Positions 25,893 to 35,128 are shown, numbered from the stretch's first letter. The stretch: 64,000 nt of DNA from Ktedonobacter robiniae (GCF_016587375.1 NZ_BNJG01000001.1:310001-374000), one strand, 5' to 3'. Numbers and translations: made by a program. Notes: generated from the letters alone by a model not told the origin.

Positions 25893-27395
25893 ATGGCATA
25901 CACATCACCGGCTTCTGTTACTGGCACAGATCTGCAAGGATACCCTGAGTTTGTTGAGGTAACTATGCAGGAGTGGAAGGTACCGGGAGTGGCAGTAGCA
26001 ATTGTGAAGGATGACGAAATAGTTTTCGCGCAGGGGTTTGGTAAGCGAGACCTTGCCGAGAACCTGGAGGTCACGCCTCAAACTGTCTTCGCGATTGCCT
26101 CATGCTCCAAAGCTTTCACCAGTATGGCGCTGGCTATCCTGGTGGATGAAGGAAAACTTAGCTGGGATGAGCCAGTCAGAAACTATTTCCCAGCCTTGAG
26201 ACTCTCTGATCCTACGATCTCCAGGCTTGTCACATTGCGTGACCTGCTCTGTCACCGTACGGGCATACCTGGATACGATCTTGTGACTCTTCACTCTTTG
26301 ATGTCACGCAAAGAGTTGGTGGGGCGCCTTCAATACTTTGAGCCGAATAAGGGCTTTCGAACGACCTGGCAATATAATAATGCAATGTATTCCCTGGCGG
26401 GCTATCTTATCGAGGTGGTAACTGGACAAACCTGGGAAGCATTTGTGCAACAACGTATTTTGACCCCCCTTGGCATGACGAACACCTACTTCTCTGTACA
26501 GGATGTGCAGCAGGGGGCGGATTTTGCGCATCCCTACAAACTCATCCAGGATGAGCCGCAAAGAACTGATTTTTATACCAGGGAGGATGCTATCGGCCCT
26601 GCGGGTTCGATGAGTTCTACTGTACTGGATATGAGCAAGTGGCTACGTTGCCTCCTTAATAAGGGAAAACATAGTGAAGGTACGCTAGTGTCCGAGGAGC
26701 AATTCCGAGAGCTGACTTCTCCACAGATGGTCATGTCCGCATTCCCGCATAATCTCCCTAAATATCCCGAGGAGTTTTATTATAGCTACGCGCTTGGATG
26801 GTGGACGACATGTTACCGTGGGCATAAGCTTGTGCAGCACAGCGGCGGTATCAATGGCTTTAGTTGTTTAACGACGTTCCTGCCCGATGATAACATTGGT
26901 ATCGTCGTACTTACAAACAGACAAGCTCACCTGGTACCAGTACATGGTATCTTTACCTATAATGCTGTCGATCGCCTGCTACAACTGGAAAACGTTCCCT
27001 GGAATGAGCGTACCAGGCAAAGCTATGACAAGCTGAAGGAACAGGAAGCTAAAAGCCAACAAGAAAGTCTCGCTACTCGTGTTCCAGATGCGCCGCTTTC
27101 TCATCCCCTCAGCGCCTATGCCGGGCAGTTCGAGCATCCTGGAGGTGGTACATTTACCATTGTTCAAGATGGCGACATCCTCAAAGGATGGCATAACGAC
27201 CTGGAATACACCTTCCAGCACCTGCATTATGATGTCTTTCTTGTATTCCTGGAACATTATAACTTCTATCTCAAGGGTTCTTTTGTTACCAATCTTAATG
27301 GTGACATTGAAAACTTTGTGCTTCCTCTGGAGCCTGCTGCCAAACCGTTGGTATTTACGCGCGTAGTGGTTGAAGCTCCTGCTGCAAGCCTTTAA
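25893..27395 (+). CDS. Serine hydrolase, class C beta-lactamase family, with DUF3471-like domain
   Basis: 500 residues from the ATG at 25893 (GGAGG upstream), chosen because it aligns with the start of the preceding paralogue; a TTG 11 codons earlier is possible. Catalytic S70-C-S-K73, Y161-N-N and an H-S-G motif (V-Q-H-S-G-G-I-N-G) in place of K-T-G are present, so the enzyme should be active. The C-terminal part (about 400-490) is the DUF3471-like beta domain (F-E-H-P-G-G-G-T-F-T-I, T-F-Q-H-L-H-Y-D). It lacks the extra terminal domain of the frameshifted copy. No export signal is evident. Members include D-aminopeptidases, esterases and penicillin-binding-like proteins. It is the only intact member of a three-copy cluster. 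Confidence 0.9.
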   Translation: MAYTSPASVTGTDLQGYPEFVEVTMQEWKVPGVAVAIVKDDEIVFAQGFGKRDLAENLEVTPQTVFAIASCSKAFTSMALAILVDEGKLSWDEPVRNYFPALRLSDPTISRLVTLRDLLCHRTGIPGYDLVTLHSLMSRKELVGRLQYFEPNKGFRTTWQYNNAMYSLAGYLIEVVTGQTWEAFVQQRILTPLGMTNTYFSVQDVQQGADFAHPYKLIQDEPQRTDFYTREDAIGPAGSMSSTVLDMSKWLRCLLNKGKHSEGTLVSEEQFRELTSPQMVMSAFPHNLPKYPEEFYYSYALGWWTTCYRGHKLVQHSGGINGFSCLTTFLPDDNIGIVVLTNRQAHLVPVHGIFTYNAVDRLLQLENVPWNERTRQSYDKLKEQEAKSQQESLATRVPDAPLSHPLSAYAGQFEHPGGGTFTIVQDGDILKGWHNDLEYTFQHLHYDVFLVFLEHYNFYLKGSFVTNLNGDIENFVLPLEPAAKPLVFTRVVVEAPAASL

Positions 27396-27503
27396 GGGTG
27401 CACAAGGCCAAACCACTATCATTCTAGACAAACTGGTCTACAACATCTTTATCTTTTCTTTTTTGTGCATAAGTGCAGTTCGAGAACATAAGGGGGCGTG
27501 ATT

Positions 27504-29216
27504 ATGCCGTATCGCAAATTTTTCCGGTCAGCGCTTCTTCCTTGTATTTTAGGGATACTTGCCATACTTGTTGTTGCCTGTAGCGGCGGTACAGGTTCAA
27601 GCAGCAATACAAACACTACGCCAGCACCTGACAGTAAGCAAATTTTCCGTTATCCAATCGGGCCATCGGACTTTGGTTCTCTGGACCCCGCTCTTGCTGT
27701 ACAGAATACCGATATTTCTGCAATACAGATGATGTTCACCGGCCTGGTAGCGCTATCATCAGATGGGAAGGTTACAGACCAGCTCGCAAGCAACCATACT
27801 ATTTCTTCGGATGGGCTTACCTATACATTCACCCTCAGGCCTAACCTGACCTTTAGTGATGGTACCCCGCTTACCGCTAACGACGTTGCTTACAGTATCA
27901 ATCGCGCGTTGTTGCCCAGTACAAAATCACCCGCGGCCTCCTTTCTCAGTCCAATTAAGGACTTTACCAAAATTATTAGCGGGCAGCTTCCTACATTGAT
28001 CGATGATAGCCTGATTGTGAAGGATGATCACACCATTTCTATCATCCTGGCTCAGCCAACAGCTTACTTTTTACAGTCATTAGCAGCTCTCCCAACTGCC
28101 TACACAGTCAATAAGAAGGTAGTGGAGAAATATGGTGCTAAGTGGACCGAACACCTGGGTGAAGGTGGAGGAACAGGTCCCTTTAAGGCTTCTAGCTACA
28201 GTCATAATAAAGGGCTTACCCTGATCCCCAATACGAACTATTATGGACCCAAACCACGCTTGCAGCGAGTAGAGTTGCAGCAGTCGGGTAGTACAGATAC
28301 AACCTACAAATCCTATCAGGCAGGTCAGTTAGATTACGCAACTATTCCACTTGCCGACCTGGCAAATGCCAGGAAACGCCCAGATTACAAGCACACACCA
28401 ACGTTAGGGTTGAATTATGTGCTCATGAATTACCTGGCAAAGCCATTCAACAACATCAAGATCCGCCAGGCCTTTGCACTTGCCATCAATAAAGATATTC
28501 TAGCTCAGAATGTGATGTACGGCTCAGTTCTTCCTACGAATCATCTCATACCTCAGGGTGTTCCAGGCTATAATCAAGCCCTGGCGGGACCCGCTGGTGT
28601 AACAAGCACGAAAGGTGATTTGCAGAAGGCGAAACAACTCTTTCAGGAGGGTTTACAGGAAGAAAACTATCAAAACGCCGCTGCGTTGCCGTCTATCACG
28701 CTTTCATATCTTGCAAGTAGCAACGATACGAAGAATCTTGTAACCGTCCTTGCGCAGCAGTGGCAAACAGCCTTTGGCGTCAATATGCAGGTGTCTAGCA
28801 TGGAGGCCAGTGCTCTGGTTCAGGCTCAATTGGGAACGACGGGCAAATCCGGTCCATTACAGATATGGACGATCTCGTATGGCAATTATGCTGATCCTCA
28901 AGCCTGGCTTAGTACATGGTTTGCGAAAGGCGCTCCATTCAACAATGCCAACTATGGACAAAACACCTCTGGCAACGCCACCCAGCAACAGGCCATTCAG
29001 AGTGAGCTTGCCCTGGCCGACGTAAACCAGAATCAGCAAGAGCGTCTACAGCAGTATAGTTCAGCTGAACAGCATCTGGTTGACGATGTCGCTGCAATTC
29101 CTCTCTACCAGGTGGAGGCACATGTACTCATTAATCCTAAACTGCAAAATTATTTCCTGAACCCGCTTGTTACTATTGCACCGAATGACTGGGGCAACAT
29201 CTACATGAGTCTATAA
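27504..29216 (+). CDS. Oligopeptide-type ABC transporter substrate-binding lipoprotein (SBP_bac_5)
   Basis: 570 residues. Lipoprotein signal: basic N-terminus, hydrophobic core and lipobox V-V-A-C26. The mature part has the family signature region T-F-T-L-R-P-N-L-T-F-S-D-G-T-P-L-T-A-N-D-V and F-N-N-I-K-I-R-Q-A-F-A-L-A-I-N-K. It binds peptides or related solutes outside the membrane. No permease or ATPase genes of the Dpp/Opp type are adjacent, so it must work with components elsewhere. The ATG at 27504 follows AAGGGGG by 7 bases; a GTG two codons earlier is too close. The dipeptide epimerase downstream supports peptide uptake as the function. Confidence 0.9.
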   Translation: MPYRKFFRSALLPCILGILAILVVACSGGTGSSSNTNTTPAPDSKQIFRYPIGPSDFGSLDPALAVQNTDISAIQMMFTGLVALSSDGKVTDQLASNHTISSDGLTYTFTLRPNLTFSDGTPLTANDVAYSINRALLPSTKSPAASFLSPIKDFTKIISGQLPTLIDDSLIVKDDHTISIILAQPTAYFLQSLAALPTAYTVNKKVVEKYGAKWTEHLGEGGGTGPFKASSYSHNKGLTLIPNTNYYGPKPRLQRVELQQSGSTDTTYKSYQAGQLDYATIPLADLANARKRPDYKHTPTLGLNYVLMNYLAKPFNNIKIRQAFALAINKDILAQNVMYGSVLPTNHLIPQGVPGYNQALAGPAGVTSTKGDLQKAKQLFQEGLQEENYQNAAALPSITLSYLASSNDTKNLVTVLAQQWQTAFGVNMQVSSMEASALVQAQLGTTGKSGPLQIWTISYGNYADPQAWLSTWFAKGAPFNNANYGQNTSGNATQQQAIQSELALADVNQNQQERLQQYSSAEQHLVDDVAAIPLYQVEAHVLINPKLQNYFLNPLVTIAPNDWGNIYMSL

Positions 29217-29229
29217 ACACAATCTCTTA

Positions 29230-29279
29230 TTGCTCTCTTGCCTTTCCTGGCCCGGTGCAAGGAGTTGGCAAGGGAGCAA
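29230..29279 (+). terminator. Inverted repeat after the OppA-type gene, possible terminator
   Basis: Thirteen-base arms (29230-29242 and 29267-29279) pair with one mismatch around a 24-base loop, 14 bases after the stop. No T-run follows, so it could be a processing or partial termination structure. A second small hairpin (CGCCACC/GGTGGCG, 29337-29353) precedes the epimerase gene. Confidence 0.4.
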
Positions 29280-29406
29280 CATGTCCACATTTCAGGTAAC
29301 TCTTCAGAGCACCTCTGCGTCACATGCACTTCGTTTCGCCACCTGCGGTGGCGAGGGGTCCTAAATAGTTACATCGCATACGGAAAAGAAGGGAACCCTA
29401 GCAGAT

Positions 29407-30486
29407 ATGGCCCGCACAACGATCACAGCAGTAAAAGTCGAACCTCTTAACATTCCATTGCGCGAAACATTTATCATTACCACTGGAAGCGTCTCTGAAG
29501 CACGTAATGTCCTGATCACGATTGAACTTGCCGATGGAAGCATCGGCTATGGTGAATGCTCTCCATTCGCTCCTAGTACAGGCGAGACACAGGAGACCGC
29601 CCTGGCGGCGGCGCGCACCTGCATTCCATGGTTAGAGGGGCAGGATGCCTCACGCTGGCGCCCGCTCTCTAAGCTCATCAAACATAACTACTACCATCAA
29701 AATACTGTCCGCACAGGTATTGAAATGGCTCTGCTTGATGCCCTCACACATTCGTATGGGATGCCTCTCTATGTTTTTCTGGGCAATGCCAGAACAACTG
29801 TAGAAACTGACATGAGCATTCCCCTGGCCACGCCTGAGCATAGCTACGAACTGGCACAGCAAATCGCAGCGCGTGGTATCAAATATATCAAAATCAAAGT
29901 GGGCGTCGACATGCAGGAAGATATAGCGCGTATCGAAGCCATTCATCGTGCAGCTCCTACACTAGCTCTTACGCTAGATGCCAACCAGGGCTATACCCCT
30001 GATGAGGCATTGTCGTGTCTGCGCCAACTTGAAGAGCGCCAGATTTATCCGATCTTGCTGGAGCAACCTGTATACAAAGACGACTTTGAGGGGCTGCGCT
30101 TCGTTACACAGCATACGTCTGTTCCTGTTGCGGCAGATGAAAGTGCCGCTAGCCTGGCTGATGTGGAGCGGCTGATTGCCATGAAGGCTGTGAATGTGGT
30201 GAATATTAAGTTGATGAAATGTGGCATTGTCGAAGCGTTGGATATTGCAGCCCTTTGTCGCGCAACCTCAACACAACTGATGATCGGTTCTATGATCGAA
30301 TCGCGCCTGGGCACGAGCGCATCGGCACATTTTGTTGCTGGACTGGGTGGCTTCCGCTTTATTGACCTGGATGTACCTCTACTGCTAGCGGAAGATCCCT
30401 TTATGGGAGGCTATGTAGAGCAACAAGGGGGCATCTATGATGTCTCTGACATCGAATCAGGACTGGGCATAGCCAGGAAAGTCTGA
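29407..30486 (+). CDS. Dipeptide epimerase (L-Ala-D/L-Glu epimerase type, enolase superfamily)
   Basis: 359 residues. The muconate-lactonizing-enzyme subgroup residues are all in place: catalytic K162-x-K164 (I-K-I-K-V-G), metal ligands D191 (D-A-N-Q-G), E219 (E-Q-P) and D244 (A-D-E-S), and the opposing K268 (N-I-K-L). The C-terminal D-x-D-x-P-L-L-L-A-E-D-P-F-x-G-G is typical of dipeptide epimerases that convert L-Ala-D-Glu from murein peptides to L-Ala-L-Glu. With the upstream peptide-binding lipoprotein and serine hydrolases it suggests muropeptide recycling or scavenging. The exact dipeptide specificity is not visible. Confidence 0.9.
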   Translation: MARTTITAVKVEPLNIPLRETFIITTGSVSEARNVLITIELADGSIGYGECSPFAPSTGETQETALAAARTCIPWLEGQDASRWRPLSKLIKHNYYHQNTVRTGIEMALLDALTHSYGMPLYVFLGNARTTVETDMSIPLATPEHSYELAQQIAARGIKYIKIKVGVDMQEDIARIEAIHRAAPTLALTLDANQGYTPDEALSCLRQLEERQIYPILLEQPVYKDDFEGLRFVTQHTSVPVAADESAASLADVERLIAMKAVNVVNIKLMKCGIVEALDIAALCRATSTQLMIGSMIESRLGTSASAHFVAGLGGFRFIDLDVPLLLAEDPFMGGYVEQQGGIYDVSDIESGLGIARKV

Positions 30487-30548
30487 AAAAAAGAGGGTCT
30501 GGCTCAAATTTGGTGATTGAAGACCTTATTACCAAAAGTGAGCCAGAC
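30486..30548 (-). terminator. Terminator of the cytochrome oxidase gene
   Basis: Long imperfect stem: 30497-30517 pairs with 30528-30548 with about three mismatches and a 10-base loop. In the minus direction it is followed by seven T residues (A-run 30486-30492), about 50 bases past the oxidase stop. It begins at the stop of the plus-strand epimerase, so it may serve both genes. Confidence 0.82.
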
Positions 30549-30598
30549 TCCAAACGGTACCGCCGTGACTTCACGTCGTCCTAATTGTTCTCTCATCC

Positions 30599-32287
30599 TC
30601 AGTGAATGGCTGACTTCCAATCCGCGGTCTCAGGATGCTTCTTGTCATAGAATGGGCGGCGACTGCGGACGATGGGTATGGTAAGAAAGTTATACTTCTT
30701 CGGCGGCGATGTCGTGTCCCACTCCAGGGTAAAGCCGTCCCAGGGATCATTACCTACCTTCTGACCTGACTTCATGCTTGTGACAAAGTTGCAGAGGAAG
30801 ACCATGACCGCGATACCAATCAAGAAGGCTCCAATTGTCGACATCAGGTTCAATTCGCTCCACCCTAAATTCGCTGGATAGGTGTAGACGCGACGCGGCA
30901 TGCCCAGCAACCCCAGGATATGCATGGGGAAGAATGCAAGGTTCAGACCAATCATCAGCAACCAGAATTGAATATGTGCCAGCCTCTCATTCATCAATTT
31001 GCCGGTCATCTTGGGAAACCAGTAGAAGAGGCCCGCGAAGATTGCCATTACGCTACCACCGAAGAGCACGTAGTGAATGTGCGAGACCACAAAGTAGCTG
31101 TCCGTGACCTGGTAGTCAAAAGGCACAACAGCCAGCGCGGCCCCATTCAAACCACCGATGAGGAACATAGCAATAAAACCGAGCGCGAAGATCATAGGAG
31201 CTTTAAGGCTCAATTTCCCCTTATAGATCGTTCCCAGCCAGTTGAAGATCTTCACAGCGGTTGGTACCGCGATGAGAACCGTGCTGGAAGCGAAGAATGC
31301 CTGTGCGACAGGTGGCAGACCAACGGCGAACATGTGATGAGCCCAGACAGTAAAGCTTAAGAAGCCAATCGCCACACCGGACCAAGCAATAAAAGTATAA
31401 CCGAAGATGGGTTTGCGTGAGAAGACCGGCAAGACCTCCGAGACAATACCGAAGGCCGGCAGGATCAGGATATACACCTCAGGATGACCAAATGACCAGA
31501 ACAAATGTTGCCACAGAAGCGGGTCACCACCATAGGCAAACTGATAGAAGTGCGTCCCAAGATGGCGATCCAGCAGCAACATCAGACTCGCCGCCGTCAG
31601 ACTTGGCATCGCGAATAATATCAGAAACGCCATGACCAGGATCATCCACGTGAAGAGCGGTATACGGTTAATGCTCATGCCAGGCGCGCGCATCTTCAGA
31701 ATCGTCACAACAAAATTAAGCGATCCTGCGATTGAGGAGATGCCAAGCATTGTTATACCCAGAATCCAGAAATCCGCGTTCATCCCAGGTGTACACTGAT
31801 AGGCATGGATGCCGCAGACCTTTGTCGTCAGACTCAAAGGAGCGTACATGAACCAGCCCCCATTAGGAGCCGCGCTCAACAGAAAGCTGGACTGTAAGAA
31901 GAGGCTACCAAAAAGCAAGAGCCAGTACGCAAAGGCATTCATGCGCGGGAATGCCATATCGCGTGCTCCAAGCATCAGAGGTACAACATAGTTGCCCAGC
32001 CCCGACAATATCGGCATGACGAATAAGAAGATCATCGTCGTGCCGTGCATCGTGAAAATCTGGTTATATTCTTCAGGACTGAGCACCTTCCCATTGGGGA
32101 CCGCCAGTTGGGCCCGAATGAAGAGTGCCTCCACACCGCCGATCAGGAAGAAGAAGAAAGCTGTGATAATGTACATGATGCCGATCTCTTTGTGATCGGT
32201 TGTCGTGAGCCAACTACCAATATAGGTGTCGCTCCAGTGCCTCTCACGTACGCTCACTGACTCTCTATTACTAGTGCGAGTTGCCAT
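30599..32287 (-). CDS. ctaD: Cytochrome c oxidase subunit I (heme-copper oxidase, A-type)
   Basis: 562 residues with about 12 helices. Low-spin heme ligand H81 (M-H-G-T-T-M), the Cu-B/Tyr motif W-S-F-G-H-P-E-V-Y-I with the A1-type Glu, the H-H pair (V-W-A-H-H-M-F), and the two heme His in S-H-I-H-Y-V-L are all present. The enzyme reduces O2 to water and pumps protons. Subunits II and III are not adjacent, although they normally are, so this gene stands alone with its own promoter region and terminator; partners must be elsewhere. The gene shares the intergenic region with a divergent SatP-type transporter. Confidence 0.94.
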   Translation of the reverse strand: MATRTSNRESVSVRERHWSDTYIGSWLTTTDHKEIGIMYIITAFFFFLIGGVEALFIRAQLAVPNGKVLSPEEYNQIFTMHGTTMIFLFVMPILSGLGNYVVPLMLGARDMAFPRMNAFAYWLLLFGSLFLQSSFLLSAAPNGGWFMYAPLSLTTKVCGIHAYQCTPGMNADFWILGITMLGISSIAGSLNFVVTILKMRAPGMSINRIPLFTWMILVMAFLILFAMPSLTAASLMLLLDRHLGTHFYQFAYGGDPLLWQHLFWSFGHPEVYILILPAFGIVSEVLPVFSRKPIFGYTFIAWSGVAIGFLSFTVWAHHMFAVGLPPVAQAFFASSTVLIAVPTAVKIFNWLGTIYKGKLSLKAPMIFALGFIAMFLIGGLNGAALAVVPFDYQVTDSYFVVSHIHYVLFGGSVMAIFAGLFYWFPKMTGKLMNERLAHIQFWLLMIGLNLAFFPMHILGLLGMPRRVYTYPANLGWSELNLMSTIGAFLIGIAVMVFLCNFVTSMKSGQKVGNDPWDGFTLEWDTTSPPKKYNFLTIPIVRSRRPFYDKKHPETADWKSAIH

Positions 32288-32626
32288 ATCTGATTTCTCC
32301 CAAACATCTCTTCTATACCAACACTAGTAACACCACATACTTCATTTTATCTTTTAAGTATAGTCAATGCAATCTCAAGATATTCTCTCCTGTGTTTTAA
32401 GGATCAGTCACGTAAAAATATCACTCAACGTGATTCTAGATGTTCCTAAAATGTTCTCACAATCTTCCTCACAGAAAAAGCTCAACCTAGTAGTCAAGAA
32501 GCGCACAACTCCTGAGAGCGACGATCTGTAGACACTCGAGGGCTTCGTCTTAGAGACGCAAAAGGATGATTGTCAGGATGAGTGGGAACATGTAGTTCTA
32601 GAGTGAGGAATAGTACCTTGGCGATC
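32288..32626. other. Intergenic region between divergent oxidase and acetate transporter genes
   Basis: AT-rich near the oxidase side. On the minus strand a TTGACT box (about 32365) is the best -35 candidate for ctaD, with only a weak -10. No ORF or repeat is supported. The plus-strand leader of the transporter begins near the right edge, with an SD-pairing hairpin listed separately. Confidence 0.35.
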
Positions 32627-32643
32627 TTCTCCCGAAAGGAGAA
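32627..32643 (+). promoter_or_regulatory. Hairpin covering the ribosome-binding site of the SatP-type gene
   Basis: TTCTCC (32627-32632) and GGAGAA (32638-32643) can pair around the loop CGAAA. The right arm is the Shine-Dalgarno sequence (AAAGGAG), located 7 bases before the ATG. The structure could limit translation until opened, for example by temperature or a ligand. Only six base pairs, so it is suggestive. Confidence 0.45.
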
Positions 32644-32648
32644 CTATC

Positions 32649-33293
32649 ATGGCTCAATACTCAACAAGAACATCGGAACATCGTGACTTGGCAGAAGGAC
32701 GTATTGCAAGCCCTATCCCTCTTGGGCTGAGCGTTCTTGCACTGACTACGGCTATTCTTGGCTCCTGGTACGCTGGTTTTATTCTTCCATTTGGAAATCA
32801 AGGCGCCCTCAGAGCTATTGGACCGATCATTCTTGTGGGAGGAATTGTTCAAATTCTGGCTGGCATGTGGGAGTTCCGCAAGGGAAACATGGAAGCGGCT
32901 ACGCTCTTTACCTCGTATGGCGGCTTCCTCACAGCCCTTGGCGTGATCTTCATGCCAGGGTTTGGCATCTTAGCGAGCATGAGTGCAGGAGTGCAGCATC
33001 TCCTCTTAGGGCTTTTCTACCTATGCTGGACCATTCTTCTTGCGGTGACCTTCATTGGATCACTCAGGATGAATATGATCTACCTTGCGGCCGTTGGTTT
33101 GTTGTTTCTGGCCTACCTCTGTCTGACTATCGGGCACCTAACAGGATTTAACCGGGTATGGCTTGGCATTGGTGGTTGGCTGGCTATCATCTGCGCGCTC
33201 GTTGCCTGGTATGCGACGATTGCCAGTATGCTGCGCACGGCCGCTGGTATCACGCTGCCAACAGGTGGACGTGGACCTGTTGCAACTGAATAA
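32649..33293 (+). CDS. GPR1/FUN34/YaaH-type acetate transporter (SatP-like)
   Basis: 214 residues with six hydrophobic helices. It has the family N-terminal motif N/S-P-x-P-L-G-L (S-P-I-P-L-G-L-S) and G-G-I-V-Q-I-L-A-G-M-W-E-F-R-K-G-N, the conserved part of this succinate/acetate:proton channel-transporter family. It is expected in the cytoplasmic membrane and to move short monocarboxylates. It is monocistronic and divergent from ctaD. Substrate is inferred from family only. Confidence 0.9.
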   Translation: MAQYSTRTSEHRDLAEGRIASPIPLGLSVLALTTAILGSWYAGFILPFGNQGALRAIGPIILVGGIVQILAGMWEFRKGNMEAATLFTSYGGFLTALGVIFMPGFGILASMSAGVQHLLLGLFYLCWTILLAVTFIGSLRMNMIYLAAVGLLFLAYLCLTIGHLTGFNRVWLGIGGWLAIICALVAWYATIASMLRTAAGITLPTGGRGPVATE

Positions 33294-33312
33294 GCACGCA
33301 TCGATGCTCACA

Positions 33313-33363
33313 GTGTTTTCTCGTACGTACCTGGAGCAATTGTCAGGTGGTACGAGAAAACAC
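33313..33363. terminator. Strong hairpin between convergent transporter genes
   Basis: Perfect 14-base arms (33313-33326 and 33350-33363) extended by a few inner pairs. It lies 19 bases after the SatP-type stop and 50 before the stop of the minus-strand MFS gene, so it is probably a bidirectional terminator. No long T-run is present. Confidence 0.55.
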
Positions 33364-33413
33364 GCTCAAGAGGTAAGGCGCTGGAGATAAGCATTTTGCC
33401 TATCTTATCTCGC

Positions 33414-34781
33414 TCATACTAAAAGTTTTCCTTCTTTTCTTTCGTCTTGCAGAGTATATTCCCCATCATGGTCTGTTTCCCGTTCAGGAAGAGTTCTCGT
33501 TTTGCTGTGGAAACCAAATGTGCAAAGCGCGAGGATCACACATATTGAACCAGCAATGCCTAGCGTCAGAGACGCTCCAATGTCCTGAGCTATCCAACCA
33601 GCAACAAGGTTGCCAAGTGGCGCGAGGCCGAACGCAGTCAGTATCCAAAGGCTGAGAACGCGCGAACGCATCTCCTGTGGCACCATCATTTGCAGAATGG
33701 TATTGGTGAGGGTTGAGGAGAGCACTGAGCATATACCTATGCAGATGAGCAGGGCCAGGGAGAGTGGTAAACTGTTAGAGAGCGCAAAAGCCAGGCAAGC
33801 GCCTCCTCCCAGGCAACAGACAATCACCAAGATACGCGACCCATTTTGAATGCGTTGTGTCATCATGACCAGAATGATGGAACCAAGTAGAGCCCCAATA
33901 CCTGCCGCAGAGTTCAATAGACCCAGCCCGGTGGCCCCGATATGGTAGATATTGTTGGCAAAGATTGGAAGCAGTGTCTGGTAGGGGAAAACCAGAAAGG
34001 CAATAAAGAATTGCAGCAAGAGCACGATTTGGGCTATAGGTCTTTTTCGCACATACTGCAGGCCATCGCGTAGGTCGCTCCACATACTTTTGTGCGTACT
34101 TTTGCGTTGCTCTCGATTGGCGGTGTGCATCAGGAGGAGTGGAATAATGACCGCAATGTAGCTTAGGGCATTGAGGTAGTATGAGCCTGCGATCCCAAAG
34201 ATACCTACTGAGAGACCTCCAATAGCTGGACCGATCACACGCGAGAGATTAAATTGAGTTGAGTTAAGCGCGATGCCCTGCCTTAACTGCGATGGCGGTA
34301 ACAGGTCGCCAACAAATGTTTGCCATGCGGGGAAGCCAACCGAACTGAATACTCCATTCAGCAGTGCAAGAAGAATAATTTGCCAGACAGTGATGATGTG
34401 TAAGGTGGTAAGAATGCCCATGAGAAGGGAGATGAGCATATAGAAGCACTGTGTAAAGAGGAGCAGATGGCGCCGATTGAAACGGTCAGCTATGACTCCC
34501 CCAATAGGGGAGAGGAGAAGGTTAGGCAATGTCGCTATGAAGGTGACCAGGCCAAGCAGCAGGGCTGAATTGGTGAGTTGAAGCACCTGCCAACCTTGAC
34601 CAATAGATTGAATCCAAAAACCAGCATTTGAAAGGAATGCTCCTACCCATAGAAGTGCGAAATTTTTTTCCGCTAATGGGCGTAGTGACGATGGGAGAGC
34701 AAAAGCTCGTGTTTGAACAAGGTGAGATGATTCCGAAAGCTTTTTAGTATCTTTTATATTCTCAATAGAGGGCGATAACAT
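33414..34781 (-). CDS. MFS transporter (EntS/DHA3-like exporter)
   Basis: 455 residues with 12 predicted helices. The motif between helices 2 and 3 is G-G-V-I-A-D-R-F-N-R-R, and the helix-5 region has R-V-I-G-P-A-I-G-G. The transmembrane-effector type (E-K-N-F-A-L-L-W-V-G-x-x-L-S-N) is shared with enterobactin and macrolide exporters. It should export a small hydrophobic compound with a proton motive force. AAGGA lies before the ATG. No regulator is adjacent, so the substrate is not suggested by context. Confidence 0.9.
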   Translation of the reverse strand: MLSPSIENIKDTKKLSESSHLVQTRAFALPSSLRPLAEKNFALLWVGAFLSNAGFWIQSIGQGWQVLQLTNSALLLGLVTFIATLPNLLLSPIGGVIADRFNRRHLLLFTQCFYMLISLLMGILTTLHIITVWQIILLALLNGVFSSVGFPAWQTFVGDLLPPSQLRQGIALNSTQFNLSRVIGPAIGGLSVGIFGIAGSYYLNALSYIAVIIPLLLMHTANREQRKSTHKSMWSDLRDGLQYVRKRPIAQIVLLLQFFIAFLVFPYQTLLPIFANNIYHIGATGLGLLNSAAGIGALLGSIILVMMTQRIQNGSRILVIVCCLGGGACLAFALSNSLPLSLALLICIGICSVLSSTLTNTILQMMVPQEMRSRVLSLWILTAFGLAPLGNLVAGWIAQDIGASLTLGIAGSICVILALCTFGFHSKTRTLPERETDHDGEYTLQDERKEGKLLV

Positions 34782-34955
34782 AAAATATCCTTGCTAGACT
34801 AAAAATGAGGATTATGATGAAAAAACTTTATCTTTTATAGTGTAACCGGGTGGGTACATGCAAACAATGTATAAATGCTCTATAAACAGGGCGAATAAGG
34901 TATGCAAAACACGAAAGATCGAAATCCACTGTTCCTTTTGCTCGGTCATAGACGA

Positions 34956-34993
34956 CTTTTTGGGACAGCTTTCCGGAAAGCTGTCCCAAAAAG
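34956..34993. repeat. Perfect 38-base palindrome of unknown role
   Basis: Two 19-base arms (34956-34974 and 34975-34993) are exact reverse complements with no spacer: CTTTTTGGGACAGCTTTCC and its complement. The T-run is on the 5' side and the A-run on the 3' side of the stem, the reverse of a terminator. It lies in the 347-base gap between the MFS and VOC genes, where no supported ORF exists. It could be two abutted mobile-element ends, a miniature element or an extragenic palindrome. Confidence 0.75.
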
Positions 34994-35128
34994 AACGGCT
35001 CAACCCTCTTTAGATATGATGATTATGGAAATAGTCACCCTCACCATGCCTCTCCTGAGAGGATGTGCAGAAAAATGGTTGACATTTAGCCAATGGAGAT
35101 TTCTTTCTCCAGATAAAAGGAGCTTCCT

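Noticed and set aside
34956..34993. Palindrome considered as a Rho-independent terminator
   Set aside because: The T-run precedes and the A-run follows the stem, opposite to terminator polarity on both strands.
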